In this document: in pieces, positions 1 to 8,125 of the stretch
How positions within the stretch are numbered: position 1 is the first letter of the stretch
How the letters are laid out: every line of letters begins with the position of its first letter
NCBI GenBank assembly: GCA_013368315.1
Contig: JAACJM010000033.1
Location: 310,001 to 374,000 of the forward strand
Direction: 5' to 3'
DNA: 64,000 nucleotides
Origin: Tetrapyrgos nigripes
Lineage: Eukaryota; Basidiomycota; Agaricomycetes; Agaricales; Campanellaceae
Notes under the pieces: generated by a model
The model's input: only the letters and a program-made list of their open reading frames with translations
What the model was told of the DNA's origin: nothing
Database searches by the model: none
Program-made: the position numbers and the translations under genes

Positions 1-2330
1 AATTTAGGGTCAAGAAGGACCCTATCGGCATTGTCGTTTTCTATTCTAACATGGTGATCTGGTCGTCTGGACAATGGATCAGCTTTATTCAGGCTACCCA
101 GTTTATGGATGAGGGAAAACTCAAATCATGTGAGGAATAGTGCCCAGCGTGCCTGTCATCAGCTGAGTTTCTGAGCTGTCTGGAAGTATGTTAGGTTGTG
201 GTGATCAGTTAAGATCTCGATGGTGTGCGGGGCTCCTTCAAGGTAGTGTCGCCATGCTTCTAATGCTCGTATGATTGCAAGTAGTTCCTTATCGTGGATG
301 GCGTAATTTCGTTCTGTCTCGGAGAGCGACTTGGAGATATAAGCCACTGGGTGCCATCGATTGTCGTCTCTGGTCTGCATGAGTATGCCTCCTGTTGCGT
401 ATTCCGAAGCGTTGACTTCTACTCGATACAGTTTGGTATGATCAGGCATCAATAGGACGGGTTTAGATGTAAAGGCCGCTTTGAGAGATTGGAAGGACTT
501 CTCTGTTTCTGTTCCCCAATACCACTGATTATCTTTCTTCGTCAGGTTGAACAGTGGTTGAGCGATTTTTGAGAAGTCTTCGATGAAGCGTCTGTAAAAG
601 TTTCCAAATCCTAGGAAAGCTTGTACTTCTTTTACCATCTTTGGTGTTGGCCATTCGATCACTCCCACTACTTTAGCAGGGTCCATTGCTAGGGTGTCAT
701 GGGAGACGATAAGGCCCAAGAAATCAACTTGGTTCATTTCAAATGAGCACTTCTCGGGTTTCGCATACAGGTTGTTATCTCATAAACGTTGTAGCACCTT
801 TCATACAAGTTCGCGGTGTTCTGACAAATTGTGGGTGAATATGAGGATATCATCCATGTAAATAACAACTTTCCCTTGATCAATGGGGTCCTTGAAGATA
901 GTATTCATCATTGCTTGGAAGGTGGCGGGTGAATTCATCAGTCCAAAGAACATGACTGTTGGTTCGAAAAGTCCTTGATTGGTTTTGAAGGTGGCCTTCC
1001 ACTCATCTCCTTTAATCCGAATGTTGTTATATCCCCATCGTAGATCGATCTTGGTGAATATGTGTGCGTTTTTGAGTTTGTCAATTAGTTCTGGGATAAG
1101 CGGCAAGGGATATGTGTTCTTCACAGTACCCTTATTGAGTTCCCTGTAATCCTGCACTGGTCGTAGTTTTCCATCCTTTTTCTTGACGAAGAAGAAAGGG
1201 CTTGCCATGGGTGATTTTGATGGCTTAATGTATCCTTTTTTGAGGTTTTCATTTAAGAAGGAGTCTAACTCGGTTTGTTCGTTTGGTGAGAGAGGATAGG
1301 TTTTGCACGTTCATGGTTGGAAATCCTCTCGTAATTCGATTGTGTGATCCCAACTGCTTCGTTGGGGTAAGCGTTCTGATGTTTCCTTGTCAAATACCAA
1401 CAAGTAATTGTGGTATTGTTTGGGAATTCGTTCTTCTAGTGGTGTCGGTTGATCTGTTGTTGTTTTGTTTTCAGCAACTTGCTGTGCTTTTGTAAATGCT
1501 GCTCGGATACTCAGCTTGGTTTCTGATAATTCCTCGTCTTGGTCTTTTGGGGTGTCAATATACTCCATGGCAAGTTGACTCCATTGTTGTGGGATATTCC
1601 ATTGTCCCATTGTATCTTCTGAGGGTAGCAACACTCCTAATCTGATCTCTTCTGAGCGGGTGTGCTGAGGTCATGATCTTCGACGTTGTCCTGCTATCTT
1701 GGGCTGTGCCACTGGTTTATAGTGTCCTGTGGGTTCTTTGTATGATACCTGGTAGTCTCAATGGTATGTTCTGGGGTCTACTATTTCAGGTTGTTTGGGT
1801 TTCGTGGACGGTATATTCGACTTAGCTTTGATTTTTACCAGAGGTTTCTCCAGTACGCAGGTATCGGTGCAGCATGTCAAGTTAACTTCTGAGGTCACCC
1901 AGTCGATTTCTGGGTTGTGGTGTTCTAGCCAATCAGTTCCTAGAATGATATCGTGTTTGCTGGTGTCCGTAATATAAAATTCGGCAGTCTCCTCGTGATA
2001 TGATCTTCGATCTTGTGTATAGATCCGTAATTTTTGGATGGTGTAATGTGTCACCCATCCCATAATGTTTTCGGATCCGTCAACATTTTGTACTGGGAAG
2101 GGTTTTTCTATGGGGATTCGATTCAGGTGATGTTTTTGAGCGAAGGTGTCGTTGATAATAACTCCTTCTGCTCTGCTGTCCAGCAGAGCGATTGCATCGA
2201 TTTTTCGTCCAGTTATTTTACCAATTAATTTCGTTTCCAATTCTATCGAGGGAATCTGTCGGTTTTGAGTGATTGCCGTGATTCTTAGCTTAGATGGGAA
2301 CTGTGGCTTACAAAAGGGTATAAGGCTCAT
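1..2330 (-). pseudogene. Pol polyprotein (protease, reverse transcriptase, RNase H), partial, with in-frame stops
   Basis: One uninterrupted frame apart from TGA codons at 1758, 1671, 1311, 801, 780, 159, 156 and 126, all at expected CGA arginines. The order is retropepsin (near 2170), a linker, reverse transcriptase with [17 protein letters not shown] and the catalytic YMDD (near 855), then RNase H (about 440-190) with TDHHNL. Two catalytic sites are altered: the protease D-S/T-G triad reads DSR at 2172-2180, and the first RNase H aspartate is Asn at 411-413 (EVNASEY). Both changes are G-to-A at a former CpG. The RT site is intact. Integrase lies beyond the left edge. Confidence 0.93.
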
Positions 2331-2341
2331 GTATTGCCTAT

Positions 2342-3907
2342 TTATTCTTCTGCGATCTCCTTCATTGTGGTATTTGTCCTGGAGGACGAGGGTTCAGTAG
2401 TAGTCGTAGCTGTTCTGATCGAAGGTTTCCAGGCCATGTTGTTGGAATTAGTCGTGGTGGACCTGGGAAACGTAGGACAGTTAAATGTAGTATGTCCCTG
2501 TTCGCGACAGCCGAAGCATCGTCCTTCCTTTTTCATTTTTTCCCTTTCCTCGTTTGGCAGTTTAGGCAGGTATTTAGTTTTTTGGGATGCACCTGGGGTA
2601 TTACTTTGGAAGGCGTTTACTTCCATGCTTCTCGTTCAACTGCCTCCTGCATTCTGTGATCCTTTGGTCTGTCGCTCTCCTTCCCCTCGTGATTTACTCC
2701 ATAGGACTTTCTCCATTTGTCTTTCCACCCAGATCATATGTTGTTTGACCGCGGCCTTCTGTAGCGCCTCGAGATTCCTGGGTTGGGATGGTAGATAGGA
2801 AATTCGATCTACCAATCCTTTCAGAAGTCCTTTTCGATAGTACTTCATTAATCTCTCATCGTTATAGCCAGTATCTTTAGCGTATAATTTGAATTGGGAG
2901 TTGTACTTATCTATATCTGCCAATGCTCCCTCCATCCTTATGATTTCTATCTTTGCCTGTGCTTGGGTTTTTCGGGACGTTGGTTTAAAGTCGTGCAAGA
3001 ACTGCCGTTTCACTTCCTGTAACGTCCACAACTTCTTCTTCTTCTTGGATCCTAGTGACGAGTCTTTGTCTGGAATCCACGAGTCTTCATCACTATCACT
3101 AAAATCATTGTCTTCTTCATAGATTTTCGCCATCATATTGTGAGCCCATCATCCTGCTTCTTCTCCTGTGAAGAGAGTGAGAAACAGTGCTATCTTCTTG
3201 TTTTCCGTGGGATAGACTCCTTCATTAAGTCAAAGGTAATTAGTGAACTCGGACAACCAATCCTTTGCCAAGTTACGTTCTCCTGTAAACTTCCCTGGTT
3301 TTGCTCCTCTTTCTTTCGTAGTTCTGTTTGGGAAGTGATCATCATCAGAAGGAGTATCAGCGGGGGGTCTGTTTGTGTCTCCTGCGGTGGCGGTAGCTGA
3401 AGCGGGTTTGTTGTATTCGGACATTTCGAGGGAGCAAAGGAGATTTTGGAGATCAATTGTTTGTTGGGGGGGAACAGATATGGGTTCTTGGATTGCACTG
3501 GGGGATCTATCGGATGGAGATCTTCTAAGGGGAGTTTGTGGTTCGATGGGAGAAAGTGGAAGTTCTGGTTCGGGAATAGGTTCCTTTATTGGGAGTTGGG
3601 TCTCTGTAGTAGGTTCTGGTATGATGTGTTGTCCAGATGATTGTACAGGTTCTAGACTGTATCTGAGTTCTGCTTGGGTGAGTGCTCAATTGTGTATAGA
3701 GAGTCGGTTTGGGCACGGATTATTTAGACAGATGTCCCACTGGTTGTTAATTGAAACGTGCCAGTCTTCCTGCCATTGAGAGTGATATGCATGGGGTTGA
3801 CAGATACAAGTGATGGTGGGGATGTGAGGTGAGGAGGTATGACTGGGAACTCGGGATGCAGCACGTGATCGTGATCGAGTTATTCTAGGGTTTCCGCTTC
3901 TGGACAT
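2342..3907 (-). pseudogene. Gag polyprotein of the gypsy element, with in-frame stops
   Basis: A single frame of about 520 codons from the ATG at 3907 to TAA at 2342. The first third is rich in Pro, Ser and Glu. The middle is the retrotransposon Gag fold, with GKFTGERNLAKDW followed by the LFTGEEAG-WAHNMM stretch. The end carries a CCHC zinc knuckle of the form C-x2-C-x4-H-x4-C, visible as CFGCREQGHTTFNC. The frame is cut by TGA at 3686, 3230 and 2636, each at an expected CGA, and by TGA at 3149 in place of Trp (TGG). Pol follows in the -1 frame, so expression of Pol would have needed frameshifting. The stops make the copy unable to give full Gag. Confidence 0.88.
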
Positions 3908-3910
3908 ACA

Positions 3911-4396
3911 CTAGTTGGTGTCTTCAGGTCCAGCAAACAGGTGATCCCACTGATCTTCGGGGACGTCTTCCCAACAGTCGTCGAATCTGTTGTAGTAGTT
4001 TATCCTGGGGATTCGAGTCAGGAGGTATTCTTCGTGTTCCTCAATGCAGTCTTCCAGGATGTCACAGTCTTCATAACTGTTGTGACTAAACCAACAGGGA
4101 ATGGGGGCGTTTCCAAGTTTGATGAAGTAGCAGGTGTCTATAGCTGCCACATAATGTGGGGATACGTTTTCAGGGGATATCTTTATTCAAAGATATTCGT
4201 AGATGGTTACTTCACCTTTGACCCACGTTCTTTTGTTTAATTTAATCCAGTGGTTGTCAAATGCAGCGGGGTATTTCTGTATTGCGTTTTTAACGTGTTG
4301 TGAGTAATCCTTGAAGCTGTCTGGATCTGAGCGTTCAATTCTGTAACGATATTCTGGTGGGGGTCGAATTTGTAGGTTGGTGAGGAGTGGTTCCAC
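3911..4396 (-). pseudogene. Small ORF upstream of gag in the gypsy element
   Basis: About 160 codons between the primer-binding site and Gag, in the same frame as Gag and ending in TAG, with one further codon before the Gag ATG at 3907. It begins with the residues EPLLTNLQ. No ATG is found: the first sense codon before this is GTG, preceded by Asn, Phe and Ala codons and then, six codons further upstream, TAA, so the start may have been lost. One in-frame TGA sits at 4187-4189 where CGA (Arg) is expected. I recognise no domain. The product is rich in acidic, aromatic and Asn residues. An ORF in this place could be a Gag N-terminal extension. Confidence 0.5.
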
Positions 4397-4681
4397 ATTG
4401 AAGGCCAGTGTGTATGATTAGGATTTCAATTACAGAGTCGGTCGACCACCCTACTTGAATCGGCAAGTCTGGTTTTATGTCTCGAAACTGTGTAGACAGG
4501 GGATGACTTCGTACAACAACTCCTTGAGTTGTTCACGCCGGCTGACCTGTGAGGCTCCTCACACAGGGTAGAGATGATGGGCTTGGGGGCACTGTAGAGG
4601 AAAGATGGGGAATAGGAAGGTCTGGGGAGATGGAAAGATTTGTAGTGGTTGTGAGGTCTGTTTGTGAGGTGGGTGTAAGAG

Positions 4682-4691
4682 AGTCTGTTCA
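4682..4691 (-). promoter_or_regulatory. Putative self-priming primer-binding site
   Basis: Read on the minus strand, TGAACAGACT follows the LTR end after two bases. The same ten bases occur on the plus strand inside the LTR at 4873-4882, so the element's own transcript start would pair with this site. This is the arrangement known for Tf1-type elements, which prime from their own RNA and not from a tRNA. I saw no TGG start that would suggest a usual tRNA primer site. Confidence 0.55.
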
Positions 4692-4693
4692 AG

Positions 4694-5117
4694 TGTCAAG
4701 AGTGTTGTCACTTAGCAAATAACCACCCAAGTCACATGATGAACAAAATAGATTGACAAGATACAATGAGACGAGAGAGAGAGATATATAGGAAAATGAT
4801 AGAGACGAGAGAAGAATGAGTAGCTGACTAGACTCGACACTGCACTGTACTGAGAGCGGAGTGGAGACGAAGTGAACAGACTAAAGAACTAACTACAAGC
4901 CCCTTGGTATATATGTAAAAGAAGTGAATTGAGAGTAAGTGAATAGGTGAGAATGTCCATGGAGATAGGAATCGGAGGAGATAAATGATATACATGTCAG
5001 ATCAAGTGATGGTAACTGTAGACAAGGGGAATGATGATGAGAATATGAGAGAAATGAATAGTAGTCCATGGAGTTAAGAAATGAATAGGGAGGTGAATAG
5101 AGCAGCGATTTGTGACA
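4694..5117 (-). repeat. 5' long terminal repeat of the gypsy element
   Basis: The 424-bp segment begins TGTCA and ends TGACA, giving the 5-bp inverted ends typical of LTRs. The left border is fixed by the primer-binding site that starts two bases beyond it. A TATA-like box on the minus strand lies at 4908-4914. About 29 bases downstream, at 4873-4882, is the sequence that pairs with the primer-binding site, which suggests the transcript (R region) starts there. An alternative left border at 4706 would give TGTCAC/GTGACA ends, but then the primer site would be 14 bases away. The second LTR is outside the window, so identity between LTRs cannot be used for dating. Confidence 0.7.
4908..4914 (-). 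promoter_or_regulatory. LTR TATA-like box
   Basis: An AT-rich TATATAT core in the LTR, read on the minus strand. It lies about 29 bases before the inferred transcript start at 4882, which is the usual TATA-to-start distance. Its function is inferred from position. Confidence 0.4.
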
Positions 5118-7071
5118 CGTGAAGAGACAGTTGAGCCAGTTCTTTCATGGGATGAAGAACCTGTCTGTGTGCCAACTCCCATACGTGAAGAGACTGTCGA
5201 GCCAGATTTTTCATGGCCAGCTGAAGCAGATGGGCAAAGTACAGGTAGTACAGGCACGGATGAGTCAAGTCCTTCAACAACAAATGAAGGTAGTGGGGAA
5301 AAAGAAGTGTGGGAGCAGGAGCTTGAAGAGGAAAGAATGGACAACATTGATGGTCTGCGAGAAGAGGTGGAAATCAGACCTTGGGATGTGCTCCGAGAGC
5401 AGGTTAAGAGTGATTTGAAGCAAGCTGGAAAACAAAATTTACCAATGTCAAAAATTAACCAGCTTCTTGTCATTCGCAACTTTGCTACCCTTTGCTTGAA
5501 AGGATTCTCTCATATTCGGGCCAGTCAGGAGATTGCTTTGCAGTGGCATGAAGGAGATGGGACCCATTTTGCTCACCATGTTTGTCCTCTGGCCAGACAC
5601 TATCAAGTGTATGAGCAACTTCCAAAGGAAAAAAGAGGAGGATTACGCACATCTCAATCCCTTTTATCTGACCAACAAACTGAGGATGCTGTGAGAGCAT
5701 GGTTAAACTTCCAAAAGATTGGTAGTCACTCCCAAAGATTTCTGTAAGGCTCTCAACAACATCATCCTTCCTAAACTCAGCATTATATGCAAAACTCCCC
5801 TCCACACACATACAGCTCGACGCTGGATGATCAAGCTGGGCTGGAGGTTAACAACATCGAAGAAGGGTGTTTATGTTGATGGTCATGAGCAAGAGGATGT
5901 GGTTAAGTATTAGAATGAAGTGTTTCTTCCTGAGATGCTGAAATGGGAACGTCGCATGGCTTGGTATGAAGGTGAAGAGTTGTGGAGAGTTGAGCCAAAC
6001 CTGCTGCCTGGAGAAAAGGAGATTATTGCGCAGTTTCATGATGAAAGTGGCTTCCATGTAAATGACTTCAAGGCATCCATATGGTTTGCATTCTCATATC
6101 TTTTATTTCAACCGTCATTCTCACCAATTGCTTCCAGGCTTGTGCAAGAAAGGTCACAGCCATCTGATTCACATCTCAGACTTCATTAATCAAGTTACCG
6201 GCTGGTTGGTTTGTCATGACAAGGACAGAAATATCACTCGAGATGCTCGTCGCATCATTTATCCAGGTTCTGGAGGTGATGATTGGTGGGACACAAAGCA
6301 GCTTCTCATCTCAATATTTGAAGAGGCTCATCCTGACTGTGTTGCTTTATTCATTTTTGACCAATCATCTGCGCATGCTTCTCTTGCTCCTGATGCTCTC
6401 CATGCTTTCGAGATGAACAATTCCAATGGTGGCAAGCAACGGATGCAGAAGGATACCATCATTCCAAAGTCAAGTCCTGACACATTGAAACATGGTCAGG
6501 TCCAGAAAATGACACTTTCTGACAGTTCTCCCAAAGGTCTGGAACAGGTTCTTAGAGAGCGTGGCTTTGATGTTGAGGGTTTGCATGCCAAATGCAAACC
6601 AGTCTGTCCTTTTGAAAACAATAGATGCTGCATGGCCCACCTTCTCAGTAAACAGGATGACTTTGTTGATCAAATCTCAATGCTCAAGGAACTGATCACA
6701 CACAAAGATCATCTTTGTATCTTTCTCCCCAAGTTTCATTGTGAGCTGAACCCAATAGAAATGGTAAGTCATTGGTTAAGTTCTCTACATACTTTCTACT
6801 TATCTGCCGTTAGTACTGGGGGTGGACCAAATACCATTACTGTGAAGAGCCATGCAACACATTCGCAGAAACCAAAGAAGCCATATTTAAGCACCTCAAC
6901 ACCTGCCCCACTGATGTCATCCGCTGCTTTATCAACCGTTCCTGGAGGTGGATGAGTGCCTATAGACTCGGACTCACTGGAAATGCTGCAGAATGGGCTG
7001 TTTGGAAGCAGAAGGGTCATCGAGCGGTCTCTGCCACTGGTATGATGCATTTGGACACTGTAATTAGTTAG
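5118..7071 (+). pseudogene. Decayed DDE (Tc1/mariner-like DDE_3 type) transposase
   Basis: Homologous throughout to the long DDE transposase found in many copies in Agaricomycetes. Visible landmarks are an Arg/Trp helix-turn-helix-like stretch (ARRWMIKLGW), the first catalytic Asp in QFHDES, the second in LFIFDQSSAH and the Glu in CELNPIEM. The reading frame changes near 5728 and again near 6100-6140, and a TAG stop sits at 5911-5913 where Arg is expected. A 50-nt intron at 6764-6813 (gtaagt...ttag) joins IEM to YWGW, and the frame then runs to TAG at 7069. The N-terminal part contains a two-fold REETVEP repeat and stops at the LTR border, so the 5' end is probably cut off by the gypsy insertion. 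Terminal inverted repeats were not found. Confidence 0.85.
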
Positions 7072-7510
7072 TCTTGTAGACTTTGACCCGGATCCGACCT
7101 GAATCCAGCCTTTACAAGTTCGGGAAAATCTTCCAAAAATTTGGCTGTTCCCAAAAAACCATGGGAAAGCCCTCGGAAGTGCTTTTATCGACGGATTTCG
7201 GTTCCCTGAGTACAAATCTGCTCTTATTTGCACCTCAAATGCAGCCGATCCGCCGCGATCCACTAATTACAAAAACTGTCGTGTTTGGTTGTCCACGACT
7301 GTACACTAGTAGTAGAAATTTTTAGTAGGCGGGTACGGCGGGTATGCCTGTACGGGTACGGGTTGGCACGGGTTTCCAAATCTGTACCTGTGACTCGTGG
7401 CAACCCGTCCGATCCGTGCTTTGCGCTATTTCCGAGGAAAAACCACGCCTTTATGTCATCAGAATCACGCACTGGCAGTCAACATGTTGACTGCCACCGT
7501 GAGAACCCAA
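7072..7510. other. Intergenic, no gene seen
   Basis: A G/C-richer stretch with imperfect GGGTACGG-type short repeats near 7330-7365. Short ORFs on both strands overlap each other and show no known motif. It probably contains the 3' flank of the transposase. Confidence 0.4.
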
Positions 7511-7707
7511 CACCTTGGGCGGCAATGCATATTTGGAGGCAAACATAAATGACGAATTTCTGCTCAGTGCCGGAGCTACTCCATATGGCAGTTCGGCCTT
7601 AAATTGGTCCTATATGGAGTAGTTCCGGAGAGCAAAAATGGCACTGAAAAATCCGAAATTTAAGTTTGCACAGAGATCTCCGGAAATATGCATTGCCGCC
7701 CAAGGTG
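7511..7707. mobile_element. Hairpin MITE, copy 1
   Basis: A 197-bp element whose first and last 24 bases (7511-7534 and 7684-7707) are perfect inverted repeats beginning CACCTTGGGC. Nearly the whole element can fold on itself, with CTACTCCATATGG near the centre. It is flanked by the 3-bp direct repeat CAA. A relative is at 62795-63003. It has no coding capacity. CAC...GTG ends with a 3-bp target duplication recall CACTA elements, but the superfamily is a guess. Confidence 0.8.
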
Positions 7708-8125
7708 CAAGTCAATGGTGCATAAACCAAGGTCAGGACAACCTGAAGACTGGCCACGTGGCGGAGTAGTCGCGGTCACGTTCTGAGATCTAAAGGTCAC
7801 GACTCGCGACGAACTTTCATTCAAATTGAGCGTGCTACGACACTGCTTGTCGGGAGTAATCGATCGCCTCCTGTTGCCAAAAGACTCAAGAGGTCATACT
7901 TAGAAGGACTAACGCTACCTAGTGCTACGTCGACTTGAGTTATCGCACCGAGGATTTATTACTGCACTACGAGAATGAGTGGGGAAGTTCCCACACCGAG
8001 GACATATTTTAGGACTATCAAAAGGAGAAGGAAGATTTCTACACTAAGGAATTATTATAGTGCTAGGACAATGAGAAGGGAGAAGTTGCTAGGTAGAATG
8101 TTCAGGGAAGCATGTAAGACAGGAT
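7708..8125. other. 3' flank of transcription factor copy 1, part of the duplicated unit
   Basis: From about 7835 the sequence is alignable to 12130-12415, 3' of the second transcription factor copy, so the duplication includes this flank. No gene is supported. The ORF at 7975-8190 is not conserved in the sister copy. Confidence 0.5.

Larger units (their letters stand above)
1..5117 (-). mobile_element. Ty3/gypsy LTR retrotransposon, decayed, 3' part outside window
   Basis: Minus-strand element. From right to left it has a 5' LTR (4694-5117), primer-binding site, a small first ORF, Gag with a zinc knuckle, then protease, reverse transcriptase and RNase H. Integrase and the 3' LTR would lie left of base 1. 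The order protease-RT-RNase H and the self-priming signal fit the Tf1/sushi branch of Ty3/gypsy; I could not check for a chromodomain because the integrase is not in view. No frameshift is seen within gag or within pol. The damage is nonsense and missense changes, nearly all explained by C-to-T or G-to-A at CpG. Target-site duplication cannot be checked because one end is missing. Confidence 0.93.

Noticed and set aside
1283..3779. Plus-strand ORFs of 60-154 codons across the gypsy element
   Set aside because: They lie antisense to Gag and Pol frames that are recognisable, and have no motif of their own.
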